Below, piece after piece: positions 1-5,772 of a DNA stretch of 8,422 nucleotides. This DNA is from a candidate division NPL-UPA2 bacterium (GTDB lineage: Bacteria; Bacillota; UBA994), in assembly GCA_018725205.1 (NCBI GenBank), contig QLUB01000082.1, positions 1 through 8,422 of the forward strand, read 5' to 3'. Below the pieces are notes generated by a model. The model made no database searches. It saw only the letters and a list, made by a program, of their open reading frames with translations, and had not been told where the DNA came from. How positions within the stretch are numbered: position 1 is the first letter of the stretch; each line of letters begins with the position of its first letter. The position numbers were made by a program, and so were the translations under genes.

Positions 1-948
1 CACAACGTAGAGGATGTCCGCAACGAGCATGCCGAGCACCAGCATAGTCGCTCCCATTAGGTTAAACGCCATAATTACTTGGTAGTCGCGCGTAAAAATG
101 GCGCCAAGAGCCAGTAGTCCCACCCCAGGCCAGGCAAAAATACTTTCGATGATTATCGACCCGCCAAGCATTCCGCTAAACGTAAAGCCCAGCGTGGTTA
201 CAATCGGGAGCAAGCTGTTGCGTAACGCGTGCTTAAAGATAACCACGCCTTCGGATAAACCTTTAGCACGTGCCGTACGTACGTAGTCTTGGTTAATCTC
301 ATCGAGCATACTGGCCCGCATAAAGCGCACAAGCCCGGCCAAACCACCAAAAATGCCTACTGTAAGCGGTAGAATTAAATAGCGCAGGCGGTCGCCCAAC
401 CACGTCATAAAGGGTACCTGGCCCCATTCAACACCAAATGTAGCCAAGCCAGATATAGGGACGAGCTGAAAATTCATCGCGACATAGTAGATAAGCATCA
501 TCGCAAAGAAGAATCCCGGCATGGCGCTGCCGATAAAGGCTAGGAAGGTCATGACATGGTCAAACCCCGAGTATTGCTTTACAGCGGAGATGATGCCTAC
601 CGGCAAAGCAATCAGGTAAACAAAAAACACGATCAAGAGATTCAATACAATAGTAGCCGGCATTCGTTCCATAATCATGTCAAACACTGGGCGCGCGGTA
701 ACTAAAGAGCGGCCAAAGTTACCGCCCAACACATTTCGCGCCCACCGCAAATATTGAATATGCACGGGCTGGTCTAAGCCCCATAAGGCTATTAAACGCG
801 CATTGTCCTCTGCCGTGGCATCGATTGCTTCGCCGACTAACTCGGCAAAGCTGCCCGGTGCCATCTGAATAATAGTAAAAGTTAAGATAGACACGCCGAC
901 AAGGAGAAAAAGAGACTGGAGGAGTCTCCCCGCAATATAGCGTCCCAA
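1..948 (-). CDS. dppB: DppB-type peptide ABC transporter permease, 3' end cut by the window edge
   Basis: Inner permease subunit of a Dpp/Opp-class importer; pairs with DppC to form the membrane channel. My translation of the minus strand gives 316 residues without a stop before position 1. The N-terminus (MGRYIAGRLLQ) runs into a first membrane helix at about residues 9-29, followed by MAPGS, the family's usual position for an APG motif. The cytoplasmic EAA loop that docks on the ATPase lies around residues 216-245 (YVRTARAKG starts at residue 222, then KHALRNSLLP). Several hydrophobic segments follow. The start is TTG at 948-946, because the purine-rich AGAGGGGG (964-957) is 8 nt upstream; an in-frame TTG at 954 is only 2 nt away. 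If the end resembles the copy at the right edge, seven residues and a stop are missing (323 aa in total). It follows dppA by about 106 bp. Codons look more AT-rich than in dppA. The family is certain, the substrate is not. Confidence 0.93.
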   Translation of the reverse strand, partial: MGRYIAGRLLQSLFLLVGVSILTFTIIQMAPGSFAELVGEAIDATAEDNARLIALWGLDQPVHIQYLRWARNVLGGNFGRSLVTARPVFDMIMERMPATIVLNLLIVFFVYLIALPVGIISAVKQYSGFDHVMTFLAFIGSAMPGFFFAMMLIYYVAMNFQLVPISGLATFGVEWGQVPFMTWLGDRLRYLILPLTVGIFGGLAGLVRFMRASMLDEINQDYVRTARAKGLSEGVVIFKHALRNSLLPIVTTLGFTFSGMLGGSIIIESIFAWPGVGLLALGAIFTRDYQVIMAFNLMGATMLVLGMLVADILYVV

Positions 949-956
949 GCTCAAAA

Positions 957-964
957 CCCCCTCT
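957..964 (-). promoter_or_regulatory. Ribosome binding site deciding the dppB start
   Basis: On the minus strand this reads AGAGGGGG. It lies 8 nt before the TTG at 948 and 2 nt before the TTG at 954, which favours the inner TTG. The 14-bp palindrome at 964-977 directly abuts it, so its accessibility could depend on local structure (inference). Confidence 0.6.
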
Positions 965-977
965 TAGATTAATCTAA
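964..977. repeat. Perfect 14-bp palindrome upstream of dppB
   Basis: The sequence TTAGATTAATCTAA equals its own reverse complement. It lies in the dppA-dppB spacer immediately before the dppB ribosome binding site. With no loop it is a poor RNA hairpin, so a dimeric-protein binding site is possible, but a chance AT-rich palindrome cannot be excluded. Confidence 0.4.
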
Positions 978-1001
978 ATGAATTCCCCTTGCGGGATTCA
1001 T
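978..1001. other. Imperfect hairpin in the dppA-dppB spacer
   Basis: ATGAAT (978-983) pairs with ATTCAT (996-1001), and CCC (985-987) with GGG (993-995), leaving one bulged T and a five-base loop. It is the second of two hairpins between dppA and dppB. A role in RNA processing or translational control of dppB is inference. Confidence 0.4.
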
Positions 1002-1018
1002 GCGTTTGCACAAAACGG

Positions 1019-1041
1019 GGGGCAGAGCTACGCTCTGCCCC
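1019..1041 (-). terminator. Strong hairpin between dppA and dppB, possible attenuator or processing barrier
   Basis: A perfect 10-bp GC-rich stem (GGGGCAGAGC with GCTCTGCCCC) closes on a three-base loop. In the direction of transcription it begins 13 nt after the dppA stop codon and is followed by CCGTTTTG, so the T run is only four long and slightly displaced. That makes a full terminator unlikely. Partial termination or protection of the dppA message from 3' exonucleases is plausible. In the Opp/Dpp family such an element between binding-protein and permease genes is a known way to make more binding protein than membrane subunits; its use here is inferred from position. Confidence 0.6.
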
Positions 1042-1054
1042 AGCGCAGAAGTCG

Positions 1055-3031
1055 CTACCTTCTTATAAAGCGGGCTTCTCCGAAGACCGTACCGATGGGC
1101 GACTCAATCAGGCCGTCGATATGCCTTGCCACGCCGCGAACAACTGTTCGCTGCCATAGCCAGATATAGGGCAGCTCGCGGTTTAGGATTTGGTCGACTT
1201 GTTGGTAGAGGGCGCGGCGTTCGGCTATGTCTACCGTAAGGCGACCGGCTTCAAGCAATCTGTCCACTTCCGCGTTGATGAACGGATTGCGGTTGAAGGC
1301 GCGGATCATGCCGTCTGCACCACGCACCGCTTGAGAGGAGTGGAAGAAGGGGAATGGATCGGGGTCAAGGCCCAGTGCCCAGCCAATAATGATAACCTCA
1401 AATCGGCTGGCGCTGAAGTCACCAAGCATGACCGACCACTCAGTCGGGCGATCTGCTGCGTCTACACCAATCTCGCGCCACTGCCTTACGGCCATAGCGG
1501 CGGTGTCTTGACGGATGGTATTGCCTGTGTTCCACTGTATGCCAAGGCGCATCAGGTCGCCGGTCGGCGAGCCGTCACGGCGGCGCATAGTCTGCCCCGC
1601 GGGAATCCGCCAGCCCGCCTCGTCGAGTAGCTGTCTCGCGCGGGTCTGGTTAAAGGCGTAGGTGTTGAGGTTAGCGGCACCGGTTGCCCATGTGGTGGGA
1701 ATCTGGTGGGCGTGGATGACGGTGCCGAGGCCATTAAGCACGCTTCTGATCATCGCAGGTCTGTCAAGCGCCAGTTTTAAGGCTTCGCGTACGCGGCGGT
1801 CGCGCAGGATGGGGTTGTCAAGGTTAAGCGACATATAGTCGTAGCCGTGGCTGGGGATTTCGCGGAAGTTAGCGCGGGCCGCCATTTCACGCCTCACGCG
1901 GTCGACTGCATCGGGGGTGATGCTCATCCAGTCGATGTCGCCAGCTTCAAAAGCGGCTTGCATTACATTGATGTCAGCGTAGCGCCTGAAGACAATGGTA
2001 TTGATATATGGGCGAGGCGCCATCCAGAAGAGGGGGTTACGCTGGAGCACAACAAACTGTCCAGGGATAAGGCGCTCAAGCAGATAAGGACCTGCGCCAA
2101 GCGGCTGGCGGCTAAAGGCGTGCGCGCGGTGTTCGCGTACCGGCACGTGGCCGAGGATGTGGTGGGGGATAAGCCCAAGGCCAATGTTAAAGAGGAAGGG
2201 GGCGTCGACTTGGCGCATTCTAAAGCGCACGATGTGGTCGCCTTGGGTCGTGATTTCGGCCACATGCTCTACGATAGTGCGGCGAGCACCGTCGTAGTCG
2301 GGGTGCAGGATGGTGTCAAAAGTAAACTTAACGTCGCGCGCGGTGAGTGGACGGCCGTCGCTCCACCTGACGTCGGGCCTTAGCCAGAAAGTCCAAGTGA
2401 GGTTTGCGTGGTCCCACGACCAGCGGTCAGCAATGTTGTTGCGCATGGTTAGGTCAGCCCCACTACGGACTAAGCCCCAGTTAATCCAACCGTGGATATC
2501 GGCGGAAGCGGTGTCGGTACTCAGGATGGGGTTAAGAATTACTGGTTCGGTGAAGGCGCCAAAAGTAATGGTGCCGCCGACGGGCTTTGGTGTATACGGG
2601 GTGTGCTGCACGGTTACGGTGCGCGTGGCGTCAACCCAAGCGACTTGTGCGCCGAGGGCTTCAGCTACAAAACGCAGCGGCACCATAGTGCGGCCGCCGA
2701 TAGCCACCGGGGCTACGTCTAGCTGGCGAGAAGGCCCATTTACCCATGCCGTGCGGTTGCCAAGCTCTAGGACAATCGCGTCCTCGCGGCGGTACGCGCG
2801 GATGGTGCTAGTGGCGTCATCCCAGTGTACTTGTGCGCCTAGCGTTTCGAAAATGGCGCGCATGGGCACCAGAGTACGGCCGTTCTGAATAGTGGGAGCT
2901 ACGTCGAGTGCCAGAGGTGTGCCGTTAATGGTTACGCGGATGGGGGCGCTGGCTTCGGCTAAGGGCAACCCAAGAAACATCGTCGCCACCATTGCCACTA
3001 CGGCAAGACCAACCAGAGATTTTCTTAGCAA
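1055..3031 (-). CDS. dppA: Secreted family 5 solute-binding protein with N-terminal stalk (copper amine oxidase N) repeats
   Basis: Extracellular substrate receptor of the transporter, 658 aa. Residues 1-29 form a Sec signal peptide (positive MLRK start, hydrophobic core, AEASA cleavage region). There is no lipobox cysteine, so it is not a classical lipoprotein. Residues about 31-143 hold two tandem copper-amine-oxidase-N type repeats, each with the pattern of a G-R-T-hydrophobic-V-P box (GRTLVPMRAIFETLGA at 51-66; GRTMVPLRFVAEALGA at 113-128) followed by W-x-D-A-T. A short proline-containing linker (144-152) leads into an apparently complete family 5 binding domain (SBP_bac_5) from about 153 to the end. 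The binding domain alone is of ordinary size; the stalk accounts for the extra length. Stalk repeats are thought to attach or space proteins at the cell surface, replacing the lipid anchor here (inference). The start is TTG at 3031, set by AAGGAG at 3046-3041. Substrate unknown; peptides are the default expectation. Confidence 0.93.
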   Translation of the reverse strand: MLRKSLVGLAVVAMVATMFLGLPLAEASAPIRVTINGTPLALDVAPTIQNGRTLVPMRAIFETLGAQVHWDDATSTIRAYRREDAIVLELGNRTAWVNGPSRQLDVAPVAIGGRTMVPLRFVAEALGAQVAWVDATRTVTVQHTPYTPKPVGGTITFGAFTEPVILNPILSTDTASADIHGWINWGLVRSGADLTMRNNIADRWSWDHANLTWTFWLRPDVRWSDGRPLTARDVKFTFDTILHPDYDGARRTIVEHVAEITTQGDHIVRFRMRQVDAPFLFNIGLGLIPHHILGHVPVREHRAHAFSRQPLGAGPYLLERLIPGQFVVLQRNPLFWMAPRPYINTIVFRRYADINVMQAAFEAGDIDWMSITPDAVDRVRREMAARANFREIPSHGYDYMSLNLDNPILRDRRVREALKLALDRPAMIRSVLNGLGTVIHAHQIPTTWATGAANLNTYAFNQTRARQLLDEAGWRIPAGQTMRRRDGSPTGDLMRLGIQWNTGNTIRQDTAAMAVRQWREIGVDAADRPTEWSVMLGDFSASRFEVIIIGWALGLDPDPFPFFHSSQAVRGADGMIRAFNRNPFINAEVDRLLEAGRLTVDIAERRALYQQVDQILNRELPYIWLWQRTVVRGVARHIDGLIESPIGTVFGEARFIRR

Positions 3032-3040
3032 CTTTCTTCA

Positions 3041-3046
3041 CTCCTT
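3041..3046 (-). promoter_or_regulatory. Ribosome binding site of dppA
   Basis: The minus strand reads AAGGAG, 9 nt before the TTG start at 3031, inside a purine-rich leader with a run of eight A. This supports the non-ATG start, which places the signal peptide exactly at the N-terminus. Confidence 0.75.
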
Positions 3047-3058
3047 TTTTTTGGTGGG

Positions 3059-3087
3059 ATATAAGTAAACTGGCAGGGTAACGCCAA
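3059..3087 (-). promoter_or_regulatory. Candidate sigma-A-like promoter of dppA
   Basis: On the minus strand TTGGCG (3087-3082) and TTATAT (3064-3059) are separated by exactly 17 bp, which would give a very short leader containing the ribosome binding site. The -10 matches the consensus only moderately. An alternative -10, TATAAC (3094-3089), has a better hexamer but no clear -35. Both lie in the inverted repeat described separately or next to it. The call rests on spacing and position only. Confidence 0.35.
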
Positions 3088-3111
3088 AGTTATAAATTAG
3101 CTTGGCGTAAC
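3078..3111. promoter_or_regulatory. Inverted repeat over the dppA promoter, possible operator
   Basis: GTAACGCCAA (3078-3087) and TTGGCGTAAC (3102-3111) are reverse complements except for one base, separated by 14 bp, so the arm centres are 24 bp apart, a little over two helical turns. The repeat covers the candidate -35 and the alternative -10. This layout fits a dimeric repressor or activator site, but no regulator gene is in the window and the binding protein is unknown. Confidence 0.4.
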
Positions 3112-3380
3112 GAGACATAGAAAGTTGTAATCGACACACAGTAGCCTGCTTCGCCGCTGCACGGTCGTAAGTAAATAGGCCAATGTAGTGGCCGGAACCA
3201 TATCCTAAAGTGGATAGAAATAAGATTACTCTAGCTTTATTCTACACGGTAATTTGGAATCTTGCCATAATTGACGCTCTTTTAATCTGTGACTTTTTCG
3301 TCATTTCTTTAGTGAAACAAGGGGGGCGGTGCTTTTGTACACGCGTCACCGAGTTTTTCGCCCTGCCTGCTACCCACACT
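3112..3380. other. Non-coding spacer without a recognised gene
   Basis: AT-rich stretch between the dppA promoter region and the BRCT remnant. A plus-strand reading frame opens with GTG at 3210 and runs to 3422, but it has no ribosome binding site and its N-terminal part resembles nothing I recognise. A weak hairpin (TATCC/GGATA around 3200-3215) and a GGCC-flanked hairpin around 3177-3192 are present. No RNA gene or riboswitch could be identified. Confidence 0.5.
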
Positions 3381-3514
3381 TTGCTGGATAAGCTCAAGCG
3401 GGCAGAAGTTAATCTCGCGTAGGCGAGAAGGCGGGGGAGAAGCTCACTAAGGCTCTAACTCTAGGCGTACCTGTTATCGGCCTGAGTGAGTTGCAGGCCC
3501 TGCTAAAAAGCTAA
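3381..3514 (+). pseudogene. Remnant of a BRCT domain C-terminus (NAD-dependent DNA ligase type)
   Basis: From 3419 to the TAA at 3512-3514 the plus strand encodes VGEKAGEKLTKALTLGVPVI followed by GLSELQALLKS. This matches the end of LigA-type BRCT domains: the G-E-x-x-G-x-K-L-x-K-A turn, then L-G-V-P-V-I, then a terminal helix with x-x-L-x-x-L-L. Upstream of it, a different frame (3381-3419) reads LLDKLKRAEVNLA, which resembles the helix and beta strand that normally precede this segment (L-I-E-x-L-G-G-K-V). The region between is short by several residues and the frame changes at about 3413-3422, where TCTCGC and GCGAGA form a perfect small hairpin. The rest of a ligase is absent. It is therefore a decayed gene tail, converging on dppF and sharing its terminator. 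Another BRCT-bearing protein is possible as the source. Confidence 0.65.
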
Positions 3515-3529
3515 AGCTCTTCCCAATAC

Positions 3530-3562
3530 AAAACCCGCCTAGCATTTAGCTGGGCGGGTTTT
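3530..3562. terminator. Bidirectional intrinsic terminator
   Basis: AAAACCCGCCTAGC (3530-3543) pairs with GCTGGGCGGGTTTT (3549-3562) over 14 bp with one G-T wobble and a five-base loop. It gives a T run after the stem on both strands. It lies 7 nt past the dppF stop and 15 nt past the stop of the convergent BRCT remnant, so it can end transcription from both sides. Confidence 0.9.
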
Positions 3563-3569
3563 AGCTCGG

Positions 3570-4559
3570 CTATTTGGCGAGGTGACAGGCCACGAAGTGA
3601 TCCGTGCGAATTTCGCGCCATACCGGGTCGTCGACTTTGCACTGTTCGACGGCGATGGGACAGCGCGTATGGAAGCGGCAGCCCGAAGGCGGGTTAACAG
3701 GACTGGGCACGTCGCCCTTAAGCTTCTGCCTGTCCATGCGCATATCCGGGTCGGCATGGGGAATGGCCGAAAGCAATGCCTGTGTATAGGGATGGGTAGG
3801 CTGGGCGTAGAGGTTCTTCGAAGTAGTGAGCTCGACCAGCTTACCCAGATACATAACCCCGACCCGGTCGCTGATATGCTTTACAACGCTTAGGTTATGC
3901 GCAATAAAGAGGTAAGTGAGATTACGTTTCTTTTGCAGGTCTTTCAGGAGGTTAAGGATTTGTGACTGAATGGAGACGTCTAGTGCGGAAACAGGTTCGT
4001 CGCAGACAATGAGTTTCGGGCTGTAGATAACCGAGCGGGCAATGCCAATGCGCTGGCGCTGGCCACCGCTAAACTCGTGCGGGAAGCGGCGGTAGTGGTA
4101 GGGAGCTAGGCCTACCTCCTCCAGCATGGCGTGGACGCGCTCCGTGCGCTCCCTGACGTTAGTTAAGCCCTGCACCAGCAGCCCCTCGCCAATGATATCG
4201 CCTACTGTCATGCGGGGGTTAAGCGATGAATAAGGGTCTTGGAAGATAATACCTAAATCCTTGCGCTTTTTCCTGAGGTCTTCGGTGCGCAGTTTGCGGA
4301 GATCGGTGCCGTCAAAGATAATCTGGCCTCCGGTCGGCTCATGCAAACGCAAGATCGTGCGACCCGTGGTCGTTTTGCCGCAGCCGCTCTCGCCGACCAG
4401 CCCCAAGGTCTCGCCGCGGCGGATAAAGAAGCTTACCCCGTCAACAGCGCGGACGAAATTCTTCGGCTTGCCAAACCAACTATCCTTAATAGGGAAGTAC
4501 TTAACCAGATTATTTACCTCTAAGAGATTAGGTGAGACTTGATCCAGTTTCATTGCCAT
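3570..4559 (-). CDS. dppF: DppF-type peptide transporter ATPase
   Basis: Second nucleotide-binding subunit, 329 aa, cytoplasmic; hydrolyses ATP together with DppD. Walker A is GESGCGKT (56-63), the Q-loop glutamine is Q106 (FQDP), the signature is FSGGQRQR (162-169, F replacing the usual L), Walker B is LIVCDE (182-187), the D-loop SALD follows (190-193) and the switch histidine is H220 (AHNLSVV). The C-terminal extension typical of Opp/Dpp ATPases is present: HPYTQALLSAIP, then four cysteines spaced C-x5-C-x6-C-x17-C (starting GCRFHTRC). That arrangement matches the iron-sulfur-binding tail reported for this family. The start is ATG 4559 rather than the in-frame ATG 4553, because AAGGGGGT ends 8 nt upstream of the first. 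The gap to dppD is 6 nt. It is the last gene before the terminator. Confidence 0.95.
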   Translation of the reverse strand: MAMKLDQVSPNLLEVNNLVKYFPIKDSWFGKPKNFVRAVDGVSFFIRRGETLGLVGESGCGKTTTGRTILRLHEPTGGQIIFDGTDLRKLRTEDLRKKRKDLGIIFQDPYSSLNPRMTVGDIIGEGLLVQGLTNVRERTERVHAMLEEVGLAPYHYRRFPHEFSGGQRQRIGIARSVIYSPKLIVCDEPVSALDVSIQSQILNLLKDLQKKRNLTYLFIAHNLSVVKHISDRVGVMYLGKLVELTTSKNLYAQPTHPYTQALLSAIPHADPDMRMDRQKLKGDVPSPVNPPSGCRFHTRCPIAVEQCKVDDPVWREIRTDHFVACHLAK

Positions 4560-4565
4560 AGCGTT

Positions 4566-5549
4566 CTACCCCCTTGCCTCCCTGATAGGATACCAACAGC
4601 TTACCTTGTGTCCGGGCTCGGCTTCCACCAGTGTCGGCTGCGTCTGGCGGCACTTATCCTGTACATAGGGGCAGCGCGGCCCAAAGCGACAGCCTTCAGG
4701 GAGGTATAACAGGTTTGGCACTGTGCCCGAGATAACGTGCAGCTCTTTGACGTCGCGCGCTAGGTGGGGGATAGAGTCAAGCAGTCCGTGCGTATACGGG
4801 TGCATAGGCTTCTTAAACGTCTCTCGCACCGGCGCTTCTTCGACCACCTTGCCAGCGTACATGACCACCACTCGGTCAGCCATGCTGGCTACCACGCCGA
4901 GGTCGTGGGTGATCAGCATAATGCTCATGCCGAGCGTCTGGCGCAAGTTGCGCATTAAGTCGAGGATTTGCGCCTGAATGGTCACGTCTAAGGCCGTCGT
5001 GGGTTCATCGGCGATTAGGAGTTTCGGGTTACAGGAGAGCGCCATAGCGATCATCACGCGCTGACGCATGCCACCCGAAAGCTGATGGGGGAACTCATCA
5101 AAGCGCCGCTCGGGGAGCGGGATTTCCACTTTGCGTAGCATTTCTACCGTACGCGTGCGCGCCTCGCTCTTAGATACCTTTTGGTGCAGGACAATAGCCT
5201 CGGAGATCTGGTCACCAATCGTATAGACCGGGTTAAGGCTGGTCATCGGCTCTTGGAAAATCATGCTGATGTCGTTGCCCCGGATTTCGCGCATTTCTTT
5301 GAGGCTGAGCTTAAGCAAGTCTTTGCCGTCGAAGATAATCTCGCCGCGCTCGGTCTTGCCGGGCGGGCTTTTAATCAGGCGCATAATTGACAGCGCTGTG
5401 ACGCTTTTACCGCAACCGCTTTCACCCACTATGGCCAGCGTTTCGTCTTTATGGATATACAGGGACACGCCGTCTACGGCAGGAACTACGCCTTCGCGGA
5501 TGTGGAAGGCAGTGCGGATATCTTTGACCTCAAGCATGGGACTAGACAT
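4566..5549 (-). CDS. dppD: DppD-type peptide transporter ATPase
   Basis: First nucleotide-binding subunit, 327 aa, cytoplasmic. All ATPase motifs are intact: Walker A GESGCGKS (42-49), Q-loop Q99 (FQEP), signature LSGGMRQR (157-164), Walker B LLIADE (177-182), D-loop ALD (186-188) and switch histidine H215 (THDLGVV). MRQR in the signature is characteristic of the DppD/OppD branch, as opposed to QRQR in DppF. The C-terminus has the HPYTHGLLDSIP segment and four cysteines in the pattern C-x5-C-x6-C-x17-C, identical in spacing to DppF. The ATG at 5549 lies within the end of the small membrane-protein gene (8-nt overlap) and is preceded by GAGGAGG at good distance, so translation is probably coupled. 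Length is normal for the family. Confidence 0.95.
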   Translation of the reverse strand: MSSPMLEVKDIRTAFHIREGVVPAVDGVSLYIHKDETLAIVGESGCGKSVTALSIMRLIKSPPGKTERGEIIFDGKDLLKLSLKEMREIRGNDISMIFQEPMTSLNPVYTIGDQISEAIVLHQKVSKSEARTRTVEMLRKVEIPLPERRFDEFPHQLSGGMRQRVMIAMALSCNPKLLIADEPTTALDVTIQAQILDLMRNLRQTLGMSIMLITHDLGVVASMADRVVVMYAGKVVEEAPVRETFKKPMHPYTHGLLDSIPHLARDVKELHVISGTVPNLLYLPEGCRFGPRCPYVQDKCRQTQPTLVEAEPGHKVSCWYPIREARG

Positions 5550-5772
5550 TACGGGCCTCCTCTCGCTGCGCTACACGTTTCCGGTAACGCGCATCTGCTA
5601 CTGCAGTGACAAGTAATAGAACTACTAGGGCGATAAGCCAAGGGCGTAAGTTAAGCGCTAGAGCGCGATGTTGTATCGAAAAGAACACCATGGCGAAGCC
5701 TGTTAACAGCGGCAACACGAGTACAATCAGCCACACCGCAGCCAGTACAACACGTCGTAGCCTCTCTACCAT
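5542..5772 (-). CDS. Small two-helix membrane protein of unknown function
   Basis: The product is 76 aa. Two hydrophobic helices occupy about residues 9-31 and 44-60, joined by a short polar stretch (SIQHRALALNLRP). A basic N-terminus (MVERLRR) and a charged C-terminal tail (ARYRKRVAQREEARNV) would put both ends in the cytoplasm by the positive-inside rule. The gene overlaps its upstream neighbour by 7 nt (ATGGTAG) and dppD by 8 nt, a strong sign that it is real and co-translated. I recognise no family. Its place between the propeller protein and the ATPases suggests a partner or assembly factor of either, which is inference only. Confidence 0.75.
   Translation of the reverse strand: MVERLRRVVLAAVWLIVLVLPLLTGFAMVFFSIQHRALALNLRPWLIALVVLLLVTAVADARYRKRVAQREEARNV

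Noticed and set aside
270..290. Alternating CGTACGTACGTA run inside dppB as a regulatory palindrome
   Set aside because: It encodes the conserved YVRTARAKG part of the EAA loop in frame, so coding constraint explains it.
1190..2888. Several long plus-strand frames opposite dppA (up to 192 codons)
   Set aside because: They lie antisense to a complete, well-recognised binding protein, have compositions typical of reverse-strand shadows, and show no ribosome binding sites or family resemblance.
3112..3380. A riboswitch, T-box or small RNA in the spacer upstream of dppA
   Set aside because: No conserved core motif or terminator/antiterminator pair could be found, and the probable dppA promoter lies downstream of this stretch.
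3210..3422. Plus-strand frame of 70 codons starting with GTG as a complete gene
   Set aside because: It has no ribosome binding site, its first part resembles nothing known, and its last residues look like a frame-shifted piece of the BRCT remnant.
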